Origin: an uncultured Oscillospiraceae bacterium | GTDB lineage: Bacteria > Bacillota > Clostridia > Oscillospirales > Oscillospiraceae | Reading direction: 5' to 3' | DNA: 9,397 nucleotides | Assembly: GCA_900763995.1 (NCBI GenBank) | Contig: CAAFMK010000087.1 | Location: 1-9,397 of the forward strand | Made by a program: the position numbers and the translations under genes | Notes under the pieces: generated by a model | The model's input: the letters and a program-made list of their open reading frames with translations, nothing else | Told to the model about the DNA's origin: nothing | The model's database searches: none | Part shown: positions 1 to 7,566 of the stretch, piece after piece | How the letters are laid out: every line of letters begins with the position of its first letter | Position numbering within the stretch: the first letter of the stretch is position 1

Positions 1-18
1 TTGCAGGAGGGCTTTTTC
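1..18 (+). terminator. Possible 3' half of a plus-strand terminator cut by the window edge
   Basis: The first bases, TTGCAGGAGGGC followed by TTTTT, look like the descending arm and T-tract of a rho-independent terminator whose ascending arm would lie left of the window. It would end a plus-strand gene converging on the lipoprotein gene. On the minus strand the same bases read as an A-tract plus an ascending arm, so it could be bidirectional. The matching arm is not visible, so this is inference. Confidence 0.3.
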
Positions 19-27
19 GACAAGCTG

Positions 28-54
28 AGGGCCCCTGCCACTGGCAGGAGCCCT
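28..54 (-). terminator. Hairpin after the lipoprotein gene
   Basis: The arms at 28-39 and 43-54 form a 12-bp stem around a 3-nt loop. The only non-Watson-Crick pair is G-U when read in the minus-strand transcript and A-C on the plus strand, so the structure fits minus-strand RNA. It begins 8 bases beyond the stop codon of the lipoprotein gene. No strong U-tract follows, so it may be an attenuating or RNA-end-protecting hairpin rather than a complete intrinsic terminator. Confidence 0.5.
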
Positions 55-62
55 TATGTCAT

Positions 63-827
63 TTAATTCACTTTCAGCTCTTTGATGTCATCCCGGTACT
101 CACCCAGCTGATAGACACGGCGTCCATCACTGGTCATCAGGTACATCCCCAACAATTCGTTGGTTTCTGCTGTGTTGTCTGAGCTGTACACATTCAACTG
201 CAAACATACCTGATTATCCACCATAACGGCACCATCCAGGGCATAAATTCTGTAGTCCTTCATAGAATTGCCCTGCAAACCCAGTTTGGCAGGAGAGAAG
301 CTGCGGAAATGATCCACAGCTTCCATAAGCTCCATGCCCGGAGGGGCCTCTTTGATTCCACCATCTACCACAGCCACATCCACCACGCATTTCTCCTCAG
401 ACCACTTCAGGGTGAGCATCATCATGGTATCGCCTGTCTGTGTGGGTCTGGCCAGATAGACCTCCCCCTCTTCTGTACGGAAATCTGGGGGCTCGATCTC
501 ATAATGCTCTTTATCTATAAAAGTAAAACCCACCTCTTCCGCTGTCAACTGGGCTGTATACATCTCCATGGCCAGTCCGGGTGTCTTAATACCCTCATAG
601 ACATAGGAGAGATTCTGGGACTCTTCCCCTTCCTCCTCTTCATCACCCTGACCCACTTCAACCACAGTGACACCATCGTAGACCGCAAGGGCAAATACGC
701 TCTCCTCCCCAATGGTATATGTCTCAGGGATTTCCGCCTCTTTCTCTTTATCTTTCTTGCCGCCACATCCAGTCAGGGTCAGCAGGATCAATCCTATCAT
801 CAGCAGAATTTTAAGGTTTCTTTTCAT
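63..827 (-). CDS. Lipoprotein of unknown function
   Basis: This is a 254-residue protein with a lipoprotein signal peptide: a basic start (MKRNLK), a hydrophobic stretch at about residues 7-18, and a lipobox LTGC with the lipidated Cys at 21. After processing it should be anchored on the outer face of the membrane. A charged linker follows (KKDKEKEAE), and a Glu-rich patch lies at residues 62-69. The rest looks like a soluble mixed alpha/beta domain, and I do not recognise its family. The start is supported by GGAG nine bases upstream of the ATG. It lies 78 bp downstream of the FtsA-like gene on the same strand, so it may be the last gene of that operon or have its own weak promoter. A hairpin follows the stop codon. 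The lipobox and localisation are solid; the function is unknown. Confidence 0.85.
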   Translation of the reverse strand: MKRNLKILLMIGLILLTLTGCGGKKDKEKEAEIPETYTIGEESVFALAVYDGVTVVEVGQGDEEEEGEESQNLSYVYEGIKTPGLAMEMYTAQLTAEEVGFTFIDKEHYEIEPPDFRTEEGEVYLARPTQTGDTMMMLTLKWSEEKCVVDVAVVDGGIKEAPPGMELMEAVDHFRSFSPAKLGLQGNSMKDYRIYALDGAVMVDNQVCLQLNVYSSDNTAETNELLGMYLMTSDGRRVYQLGEYRDDIKELKVN

Positions 828-856
828 GCTTCTATACTCCGTTTAATCTCAGTTCA

Positions 857-883
857 ATCATATCCAATGGTTCTGTCTGCCAA
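857..883 (-). promoter_or_regulatory. Candidate promoter for the lipoprotein gene
   Basis: On the minus strand TTGGCA (878-883) and TATGAT (857-862) each match the sigma-A consensus at 5 of 6 positions. They lie in the 78-bp gap before the lipoprotein gene. The 15-bp spacer is shorter than the preferred 17, so this may be weak or fortuitous. If real, it would let the lipoprotein be expressed apart from the upstream FtsA-like gene. Confidence 0.3.
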
Positions 884-905
884 ACTGCTGTACCAGCGTA
901 ACCCA

Positions 906-2924
906 TTACTCACAGGTAATGGAAACCACATCCCCCATCTTCAGAACATGCTGGAAGGGGCACTCCACCCCGTTTACCTTCAGGGATACTGTGTGATCCA
1001 GATGGTCAAAGTCAATGCCTGAGTACTCCAGAAGATCCATCAGATAGAAGGGACTCCCGTCCTCCTTGGGCACTAGAGCCAGGGGCCTTCCATTCAGAAT
1101 GATGCGAAATCGTCTCCCCACACTCTGTCTGGGCTGTTCCTCCTCCACCAACTTTTGCGGGGTGGGGAGGTCTGGTTGTTCCAACGGTACCTCGGGGGAC
1201 ACTCTGGGGGTCTCAATCTGAGTTTCTTGTACAGATGTAGGGTGCTCTGGCTGTTCCTCTTTGTCCATCTGGACAGGTGATATTTCCAGCCCAGGCTCCT
1301 CCTTGGGCTGTACGGGCTGGGTCTGAATGGGGGGTGGCTCTCTTTGCCCCAATGTCACCACCACATCACCGGAGTGCAGGCATGTATCCATTCCAGCCTC
1401 CTGTTCGTTGACAAATACACGGCCAGAAAAGTCTCCCCCCAGCAGATCACCCAATGTCCGATTGGCATCTATCCCTTGCTTGGCAGGTGTAAACTCGATC
1501 TTATCCCCGGCATGAATAATTGCAGACAGGGCTGCGGGGCTGTTATTTATGCTGAGTATTGCTGGAACTGCTGGCTCTCCCCGCAAAACCACCCGCTTTC
1601 CATCCAGCATAACGCTCAGGCTCTGGCCAGTCCGGCCAATCATATCCCCATAGGTGTAGCCATTCATCAGCAGAATGTCCCGCAGGGTCAATACACCGTT
1701 GCGAAACAGCTTGGCCGGCTCCCCATTGAGCTGTACCACATAGCTGTCATTGAGCAGGCCCATGCCAGCTGAAATGGCAATTCCAAGAGGGGTGGCGTAC
1801 TCTGGGTTGTCCAGTGACAGCTCGTCTGCAAATACACTTCTGGAAAAGTTATTGCCCGCAACTGCTACACGCCGCTCGTCCATATTCAACTCTCTGGCCA
1901 CCATGGTACACAGTCCATTGAGCTTACTGCCGCCGCCAGCCATGAAAAGAGCTGAGGGCGCACCGCCATTTACCTTCACGACCTCCTCCGCAATGGATTC
2001 CGTCAGATGCTTCATGGGGTGCTGAATGGCATCATTGATCTCCTGGGCGGTGGTGCTGTTCTCCATGCCCAGAATATCCTGGAAGTGGACGGTGTCCTCT
2101 CGGGACAACTCCCGTTTCATTCTCTCCGCGGTGTTAAAGTCCACCAGAAACGCCCGCATAATGGCCTCTGTGATCTCATCCCCCGCCACTGTGACCATGG
2201 TATATCCCACCACGCTGCCATCCTTACAAACAGCAATATCAGTGGTGCCTGCGCCAATATCCACCAGCGCCAGATTCAACAGACGCAGATCCACGGGAAT
2301 GGTGGCATTCATGGAAGCAATGGGCTCCAGGGTCAGGCTGGCCACCTGTAAGTTGGCCGCCCGCATGGTGGCATACAAACTCTCAATCACTTCCCCTGGC
2401 AGGAAGGTGGCCACCACATGGGCCTCTACCTTTTTTCCCTTATGGTGCTGAAGGGTGGTCAGGGGGTAGTTATCCAGGCAGTACTGTGTCACCGTATAGC
2501 CCACCAGAAAGAACTGCTTTTTACCGTCCTCGTTGTTTTGCAGGGCCTCCTCTGCCACGGACACTGCGCCGGTCTCCAGCTGGCTGATCTGCTCTGCATC
2601 AATGGGATCCTCTCCAGACAGCTGCATCATAAAACTGCCTGACTGGGTGCGCAGTGCCCGTCCGGCAGCCGCCACACAGACCCTGCGGAACGAGATCTTC
2701 ATCCGTTCCTCCAGACGATCTGTTACCACACGAACCAAGCTGGCTGTTTGTTGAATATCGTCAATTTGGCCGTCCATCATGGCCCGCTTTCCGTGTTCTG
2801 CCACCTCAATATCTAGTACCTTAAAGCGGTCATTTTCCAAATGACCGACCACACCGACAATACTCCTTGTACCAATATCAAGGGCATAGATCAGATCCTT
2901 ATCCTGCTCAATATACTGTGTCAT
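906..2924 (-). CDS. FtsA-like actin-fold ATPase with long C-terminal extension
   Basis: This is a 672-residue protein; classical FtsA is about 420. The N-terminal ~390 residues are an FtsA/PilM-type actin-like ATPase. Phosphate-1 is DIGTRS (16-21), phosphate-2 is DIGAGTTD (222-229), the adenosine motif is MAGGGSKLNG (328-337), and the region at about 84-200 corresponds to the FtsA-specific 1C (SHS2) subdomain. FtsA proteins polymerise and tether FtsZ to the membrane, whereas PilM homologues organise pilus assembly. Residues 396-526 and 604-671 show repeated features that look like small beta-grasp modules, separated by a Pro/Glu/Gln-rich linker (about 527-603). The usual C-terminal amphipathic membrane helix of FtsA is not apparent: the protein ends GDVVSITCE. 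AAGGAG lies 10 bases before the ATG. The gene starts 33 bp after the CheY-like gene. Family assignment is firm, but whether it is the division FtsA or a paralogue with another job cannot be told here; the chemosensory neighbours favour the latter. Confidence 0.88.
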   Translation of the reverse strand: MTQYIEQDKDLIYALDIGTRSIVGVVGHLENDRFKVLDIEVAEHGKRAMMDGQIDDIQQTASLVRVVTDRLEERMKISFRRVCVAAAGRALRTQSGSFMMQLSGEDPIDAEQISQLETGAVSVAEEALQNNEDGKKQFFLVGYTVTQYCLDNYPLTTLQHHKGKKVEAHVVATFLPGEVIESLYATMRAANLQVASLTLEPIASMNATIPVDLRLLNLALVDIGAGTTDIAVCKDGSVVGYTMVTVAGDEITEAIMRAFLVDFNTAERMKRELSREDTVHFQDILGMENSTTAQEINDAIQHPMKHLTESIAEEVVKVNGGAPSALFMAGGGSKLNGLCTMVARELNMDERRVAVAGNNFSRSVFADELSLDNPEYATPLGIAISAGMGLLNDSYVVQLNGEPAKLFRNGVLTLRDILLMNGYTYGDMIGRTGQSLSVMLDGKRVVLRGEPAVPAILSINNSPAALSAIIHAGDKIEFTPAKQGIDANRTLGDLLGGDFSGRVFVNEQEAGMDTCLHSGDVVVTLGQREPPPIQTQPVQPKEEPGLEISPVQMDKEEQPEHPTSVQETQIETPRVSPEVPLEQPDLPTPQKLVEEEQPRQSVGRRFRIILNGRPLALVPKEDGSPFYLMDLLEYSGIDFDHLDHTVSLKVNGVECPFQHVLKMGDVVSITCE

Positions 2925-2957
2925 ATGGACGACGCTCCTTTTTCTGTACCTTGCGGA

Positions 2958-3332
2958 TTACACTGTCTCTGGCTGCAGCACCTTTTCAAGGTTTTCCAAC
3001 AGGCATTCCTTATCAAAGGGCTTAAAGAGGAAGCCCTTTGCACCGATCTCGTTTGCACACTTGATGGTATCATCATAGGCCAGGGAGGATACGATCAAGA
3101 TCTTAGCATCTGGCCAGCGTTTGAGCAGCTCACGACTTGTCTCCAAACCATCTATGCCAGGCATTACGATGTCCATCGTCACCACATCTGGCTGGACACT
3201 CTCATACTTCTCCAGTGCTTCCTCGCCGCTTCGGCAAAAGCAGGAGATCTCGATCTCGCTGCCCTCCAGCATCTTTTTCATTCCTGCGTATACAACTCGT
3301 GAATCGTCTACTACCATGATACTATGTTTCAC
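2958..3332 (-). CDS. CheY-like single-domain response regulator
   Basis: From the chosen GTG start this is a 124-residue stand-alone receiver domain, the usual CheY size. Expected residues are present: acidic pocket D9 and D10 (VVDDSR), phospho-acceptor D54 (TMDIVMPGIDG), the switch Ser at 83 (LIVSS), and the conserved Lys 104 followed by Pro (FLFKPF). No output domain follows, so it should act by protein-protein contact in the cytoplasm. A longer frame opens at an ATG at 3371, but those extra residues lie inside the CheX-like gene. The GTG at 3332 overlaps the upstream stop as GTGA, has AGGAG nine bases before it, and gives the canonical receiver start KHSIMVVDD. That arrangement implies translational coupling to the CheX-like phosphatase. 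Kinase and target are not in the window. Confidence 0.93.
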   Translation of the reverse strand: MKHSIMVVDDSRVVYAGMKKMLEGSEIEISCFCRSGEEALEKYESVQPDVVTMDIVMPGIDGLETSRELLKRWPDAKILIVSSLAYDDTIKCANEIGAKGFLFKPFDKECLLENLEKVLQPETV

Positions 3333-3829
3333 TCTTCTTCGCTCCTCTTCAGTAATTCTTCCATGGGACACTTTGTCCAGGAGAACTCCACATATTCCTT
3401 CTGATCACTGACAAAATAAAGTGAGACAAACATCCCATCTTCACAGATCCCTTGGCATTCACTGGCTGTTTGATAGCGTATGGGATGAAAGCGCGCAGGC
3501 CGCCTTGTGGCCCGATAAATTTCGGAGATAAATCTGCCACACAGCGTATTAAAAAACTCGCTGGCGTACTCTTGCACTTCTAATTCATCCTCTGGCGGAT
3601 CTCCAATCATATTTTCTGCCATACGGTAAAAAAATCTGGGTTCGGCGCGGAACAGCAGCTCCATCTGATAGTCCCCATCCACCAGGCCGTAGACCAGATC
3701 CAGCTCTGACTCAGGGACACCCAGCTTTGTGCAGCGCCCTATGGAGATAGACGCCATTTCTTGTATGATTTCGCAGGTCAAAACATCTGCCATCTGGCAG
3801 ATCCAATGGCCATCGTGTATCGCCTCCAC
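3329..3829 (-). CDS. CheX-like CheY-P phosphatase
   Basis: This is a 166-residue protein with the layout of the CheC/CheX/FliY phosphatase family. Its central helix carries the ExxN signature, E91-F-F-N94 in ASEFFNTLCGRF, preceded by MAENMIGD in the place of the CheX strand/helix element. In this family the Glu and Asn position the water that hydrolyses the aspartyl phosphate of CheY. Only one clear ExxN site is seen, as in CheX; CheC and FliY usually carry two. It starts at a GTG 17 bp after the FapA-like stop, with a G-rich GGGGG ten bases upstream as a weak ribosome binding site. An ATG at codon 13 (3793) is an alternative start. Its last codons overlap the start of the CheY-like gene by four bases (GTGA), so phosphatase and likely substrate are made together. 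Assignment rests on motif and context; overall similarity to named CheX proteins was not tested. Confidence 0.78.
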   Translation of the reverse strand: MEAIHDGHWICQMADVLTCEIIQEMASISIGRCTKLGVPESELDLVYGLVDGDYQMELLFRAEPRFFYRMAENMIGDPPEDELEVQEYASEFFNTLCGRFISEIYRATRRPARFHPIRYQTASECQGICEDGMFVSLYFVSDQKEYVEFSWTKCPMEELLKRSEEE

Positions 3830-3846
3830 AATTTTTCGACCCCCAG

Positions 3847-5583
3847 CTATATGAGCTGAATCTCTCCCTGTTCAGCATCATATTTCATTTTACAGTTATT
3901 TGTTTTCGTGTCTACAGTCATACGATCAATTCCAATGGACACTTGGGTTATGGGGTAGACCACACCTGCCTCTAATCTGCATTTCATCAGATCTGGTGTC
4001 TCAAACTCCATCTTGGCTCTGCGTTTTGTAAGCTGCATCTCCTTCAGCGACAGCATGGATTTGCGCAGCTGCGCCTTGGACAGCGCCTCATTGCTGCCAG
4101 CAATCCCCTGGTTCTCCACCAGATCCTTCAGGCTGGCATCCAGTGTCTTCATCTCCTTTTGGACAGACTCCAGCTCTGCCTGGTTACTGCGCCGCTCCTC
4201 TTCCGCACAGGGCATGGCCCCCAGCTTGATGTCCGTTTTCCGTCCGGCCTGGGAACCGATGAGCCGGGCGTAGACGGTATGGGCCGCAACCAGTTCACCA
4301 CCAATAATGGTGCCACGGCCAGTGGTTACCTGAATGGTATCATCGCTGAAAATTTGTGATGTCATGATACAGTCTGCATAAATACCCTTACTGGCATAAA
4401 CAACGCAGTTTTCCAAATACTTCACACGGACACAGCCTGCACTCTTTAAAACCGCCTTGTAGTTCCCCAGCACTCCACTGGCAATAACTAGGTCTCCACC
4501 GGCCTCAACGGCACCAGCCTCTACCAGACCATCAATGGTGATGGTACCCGTGGCTCGAACGCTGAAGTTCTCTCTCACATCGCCAACAATATGGACATCT
4601 CCATTAAAATCCACATTTCCTGTGGAGTAGTCCACATCAGATTTGATTTCAAGCACTGGACGAACGTGGAACAATCCATCGACAAGCTGTAAATGTCCAT
4701 CCTGTGCGGCCAACAGCTGCTTGCCGTCCTCACTCAATACTGTGTGACTGCCTTTGGGGATCTTATCCATATGGATAGGCTTTGCCTCCAGCACCACACC
4801 GTCTATCTGGACACCAGCGGTCCCCTCTTTGGGCTCAATAATGTCACAGATGACATCTCCCTTGTTGATCAGCTGTACATAATTTGAGGTACGATAGTCC
4901 GCCATGCCATCCTCATTGATTTTGACCTCTGGCTTGACCTCTCTGGGGAAGTGCTCCTCGATCCTGCCTGGCTCCCCCTCAATGACCGGTGTTCCATAGG
5001 CAATGGGCACCAGTTCAAAGTAGGGATGTTCCTGAAACAGGTATGCAATGGCTGCGGAATCCACACCCGTTGTCACGCCATACTTCTGCATGGCCTCACC
5101 AATTTGCTGAGAAGAGAATTTTTGCTCTGGATCTGATGGCGGGAAAATAAACGCCCATGCCACCATCTTATCCCCAGAGGGATAGACCTGACACATTGGG
5201 GGAAGTGCCTTTCCCTCCTGCCCCTCACATTGGGCAAGCTGTTCCAGCCGCTTCTTTGCGTCCCACTCCAACGCCATCATCAATCTTGCGTGTTCTTTTT
5301 TCAACCCACTGTCACTTAGAGGCAATGGAGTGTCCCGGCCACCCATTTTCAGGACAGGCGGATCCTGCCCCTCCTTCCACTTGTGCCAGATCTCCCAAAG
5401 TGCTCCCTGTGCGATCACGATCTCATCTGGCTGGTGGACAACTTTCTCTTCAGGTGCATTCTCAACCATTTCGGCCCGATATTCTGAAGAGATTTTTTCA
5501 GCCTCCTGGTCAATCTTTTCAGCATCGTTGCGTCGAAATAACTTTTGAAAGAATTTACCCAATCTTGACTGATCCTTCGCCAT
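3847..5583 (-). CDS. FapA/DUF342 family protein
   Basis: This 578-residue cytoplasmic protein is recognisable as FapA/DUF342 (flagellar assembly protein A). After a basic N-terminus (KFFQKLFRR, 10-18) comes a lineage-variable part, then the FapA region from about 130. It includes GTPVIEGEPG (197-206), the segment DYRTSNYVQLINKGDVIC (229-246), and repeated short-strand glycine-rich units at about 305-445 of the kind that form a beta-helix (for example GNVDFNGDVHIVGDV and GLVEAGAVEAGGD). A charged, probably coiled-coil stretch at about 459-525 precedes a small C-terminal domain. The family was named for a role in flagellar assembly, but it is widespread and mostly uncharacterised, and no flagellar gene is seen here. 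Start: AGGAGG lies seven bases before the ATG, with a good promoter just upstream. It is the first gene of the group containing the CheX-like, CheY-like and FtsA-like genes. Confidence 0.88.
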   Translation of the reverse strand: MAKDQSRLGKFFQKLFRRNDAEKIDQEAEKISSEYRAEMVENAPEEKVVHQPDEIVIAQGALWEIWHKWKEGQDPPVLKMGGRDTPLPLSDSGLKKEHARLMMALEWDAKKRLEQLAQCEGQEGKALPPMCQVYPSGDKMVAWAFIFPPSDPEQKFSSQQIGEAMQKYGVTTGVDSAAIAYLFQEHPYFELVPIAYGTPVIEGEPGRIEEHFPREVKPEVKINEDGMADYRTSNYVQLINKGDVICDIIEPKEGTAGVQIDGVVLEAKPIHMDKIPKGSHTVLSEDGKQLLAAQDGHLQLVDGLFHVRPVLEIKSDVDYSTGNVDFNGDVHIVGDVRENFSVRATGTITIDGLVEAGAVEAGGDLVIASGVLGNYKAVLKSAGCVRVKYLENCVVYASKGIYADCIMTSQIFSDDTIQVTTGRGTIIGGELVAAHTVYARLIGSQAGRKTDIKLGAMPCAEEERRSNQAELESVQKEMKTLDASLKDLVENQGIAGSNEALSKAQLRKSMLSLKEMQLTKRRAKMEFETPDLMKCRLEAGVVYPITQVSIGIDRMTVDTKTNNCKMKYDAEQGEIQLI

Positions 5584-5603
5584 TTGAATCCCTCCTGCTG
5601 TGC

Positions 5604-5633
5604 ATTATACTAAAAAGATATACTGGTAAGCAA
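5604..5633 (-). promoter_or_regulatory. Promoter of the fapA-like operon
   Basis: The minus strand carries a perfect TATAAT (5604-5609) with TTGCTT (5628-5633) 18 bp upstream, matching only TTG of the -35 consensus. The predicted start of transcription is close to the AGGAGG at 5591-5596, giving a very short leader. The -35 overlaps the base of the preceding hairpin, so the MCP transcript would end almost exactly where the new one is launched. Confidence 0.6.
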
Positions 5634-5677
5634 AATTTCCAGAAGGACAGTGTCTCCACCGGCCTTCCGGAAATTTT
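5632..5677 (-). terminator. Long GNRA-capped hairpin after the MCP gene
   Basis: A 46-base inverted repeat. Arms 5632-5646 and 5663-5677 pair over 15 bp; after one 1x1 mismatch, 5648-5652 pairs with 5657-5661, closed by a four-base loop that is GAGA in minus-strand RNA. Both imperfect pairs are G-U in minus-strand RNA but A-C on the other strand, so selection appears to be on the minus transcript. The 3' arm ends GGAAAUUUU, which fits an intrinsic terminator for the MCP gene, 83 bases beyond its stop codon. The stem is longer than most terminators, so another role in RNA stability or protein binding is possible. Confidence 0.65.
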
Positions 5678-5760
5678 AGCAACGGTCACTCCGCCGGCTG
5701 GGAAGATCCCCACTGCGGCATGATCAGTCCGCAAATCTAAAACAAAGTGAGCCAGGGTAC

Positions 5761-7566
5761 TTAATATTTACTAAATGCACTCGCTGCAGAAGACATATCT
5801 ATATCATCCTCCATATTCATCTCAGATGCTGGAGTATGGGTATGGACACTGCTCTCCATACTGCTGGGGTTGTTTCTAAGACGCAGTGTGTAGCGGGCCA
5901 TCAGCTGCTTCATCAAAGCGGACTGGCTGGACAGCTCCTCACTGGCTGCTGCGGACTCCTCGCTGGTGGCGGAGTTTGTCTGAACCACGGCAGAGATCTG
6001 GTCGATACCCTCTGTGACCTGAGCGATGGACTCAGCCTCCTCTGCTGCGGCATTGGAAATCAGCTGGACATCCTGGAGCAGCTGATCCGCCAAGCTGACG
6101 GTCTTTTCCAGAGATACAGAAACATTCTTGACAATATCGTTGCCGTCCTTCACAGCGTTGACAGAGCGCTCGATCAGCTCCTTGGTTGCCTTTGCAGCCT
6201 GGTCGGACTTGGAGGCCAGGTTACGAACCTCGTCAGCCACCACGGCAAAGCCCTTACCGGCGGAACCAGCACGGGCGGCCTCAACAGCGGCATTCAGGGC
6301 CAGGATATTGGTCTGGAAGGCAATATTCTCAATGGTGGCAATGATCTTGCTGATCTCCTCAGAGGACTCGGAGATATGGGCCATGGCCTCCACCATCTCC
6401 CCCATGTAGTGAGCGCTCTCCTGAACCTGGTTGCCTGCCTCCTTGGCGTGCTGCATACCAAGCTCACTGTTCTGGGCATTCTTATGTGCGTTGCTGGCAA
6501 TGTCACTGATGGTGGCGGACAACTCCTCCACAGCGCTGGCCTGCTCGGTGGCACCCTGGGCCAGGGACTGTGCCCCAGTGGACACCTGCTCGGCGCCAGC
6601 AGACACCTGCTCAGCACTCTGACGGATCTGCTGGAGTGCTTCACTCATATTGAAATTGATGGTACGAATGGACTGCAAAATCACGTCCAGGTCGCCCACA
6701 TATAGATCGGGATCCTTGCTGCGGATGTCAAAGTTGCCCTTGGCCATCTCCTCCAGAAGGTAACAGGTATCCCCAATGCACCCAGACAGGGCGTGCTGGC
6801 TGGCGCGCAGTGCATCACACATCTCACCCAGCTCATTCTGACTTTCATAGTGAACTGGAACGTTGAAATTACCCTCACTAAATCTATGCAGTATATTGCG
6901 TACCTCGTTGACAGGAACCATGATATTGTAAACGCTGCAGCTTGCAACAAATACGGAAAAGGCAGTGACAAAGACCACAACCGCCACCAGGCCAATGAGC
7001 ATCTTCTGGTTGTGCTTTTCCTGTGCTGCTACCTTCATTTCCACATTGCTGCTCAGAGCATTATCTAATGCATTAGCCTTCTCTGCCACATTTCTCAGCC
7101 TGGGTACACATTCTGTTCCGATCAGACGGATCGCCTCAGGTGCACGGCCGGCATCCAGAGCCGCCAGGATCTTCTCTGCAGACTGTCCCCAGGCCTGCGT
7201 TGCAGCAACATAGCTATCGATACTCCCATCCTTCAGGGGATCCATTGCCATCAAAGTTTCCAGATTGCCTTCATAGCCATCGAGAATGGTATCGATCTCA
7301 CTGCGCAGATTTGCAGACTCACTGGTTCCGGGAAACAATGCTATCTCACGAACATCACGAGCGATCCGGTTGCAATCCAGCCGAATATTCAATGCCAGCT
7401 CATTTGCAGCAATATCCTGGTTGATAAGGTCTTCAAAATTGCTTTGCTGTTTCCAGATCATCATCAGAGAGGCCCCGATGACCAGAAGGGATAACACGAT
7501 GGTGATCCCATAGCCTAAGATCATTCTTTTCTTGAGTTTCATGTTTTTGATCATACTCATACTCAT
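5761..7566 (-). CDS. Methyl-accepting chemotaxis protein
   Basis: This is a 601-residue transmembrane chemoreceptor. Transmembrane helices lie at about 16-37 and 189-213, enclosing an extracellular, mostly helical sensor of about 150 residues that fits the four-helix-bundle class. A HAMP domain follows at about 214-264 and a second HAMP-like unit at about 265-310 (AKGNFDIRSKD echoes SEGNFNVPVHY). The cytoplasmic signalling coiled coil runs about 311-559; its hairpin tip, from IENIAFQTN (412-420) through ALNAAVEAARAG (423-434) to VADEVR (443-448), is the CheA/CheW contact region. The Ser/Ala/Met-rich tail ends SAFSKY, without an NWETF-type CheR/CheB tether. The start at 7566 is preceded by AGGAG nine bases away; in-frame ATGs follow at 7560 and 7554. 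It lies 74 bp after the ABC ATPase gene. The ligand cannot be predicted. Confidence 0.97.
   Translation of the reverse strand: MSMSMIKNMKLKKRMILGYGITIVLSLLVIGASLMMIWKQQSNFEDLINQDIAANELALNIRLDCNRIARDVREIALFPGTSESANLRSEIDTILDGYEGNLETLMAMDPLKDGSIDSYVAATQAWGQSAEKILAALDAGRAPEAIRLIGTECVPRLRNVAEKANALDNALSSNVEMKVAAQEKHNQKMLIGLVAVVVFVTAFSVFVASCSVYNIMVPVNEVRNILHRFSEGNFNVPVHYESQNELGEMCDALRASQHALSGCIGDTCYLLEEMAKGNFDIRSKDPDLYVGDLDVILQSIRTINFNMSEALQQIRQSAEQVSAGAEQVSTGAQSLAQGATEQASAVEELSATISDIASNAHKNAQNSELGMQHAKEAGNQVQESAHYMGEMVEAMAHISESSEEISKIIATIENIAFQTNILALNAAVEAARAGSAGKGFAVVADEVRNLASKSDQAAKATKELIERSVNAVKDGNDIVKNVSVSLEKTVSLADQLLQDVQLISNAAAEEAESIAQVTEGIDQISAVVQTNSATSEESAAASEELSSQSALMKQLMARYTLRLRNNPSSMESSVHTHTPASEMNMEDDIDMSSAASAFSKY

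Noticed and set aside
309..1022. A 237-codon plus-strand open frame spanning the lipoprotein and FtsA-like genes
   Set aside because: It crosses an intergenic gap antisense to two well-supported genes, has His/Cys-rich shadow composition and no family features.
5157..5723. A 188-codon plus-strand open frame opposite the start of the FapA-like gene
   Set aside because: It is antisense to a convincing gene with promoter and ribosome binding site, its composition is Pro/Ser/Arg-rich shadow-like, and it has no recognisable domain.
5836..6705. A 289-codon plus-strand open frame within the MCP gene
   Set aside because: It is the antisense shadow of the conserved signalling domain, with Leu/Gly/His-rich low-complexity composition and no plausible start signal.
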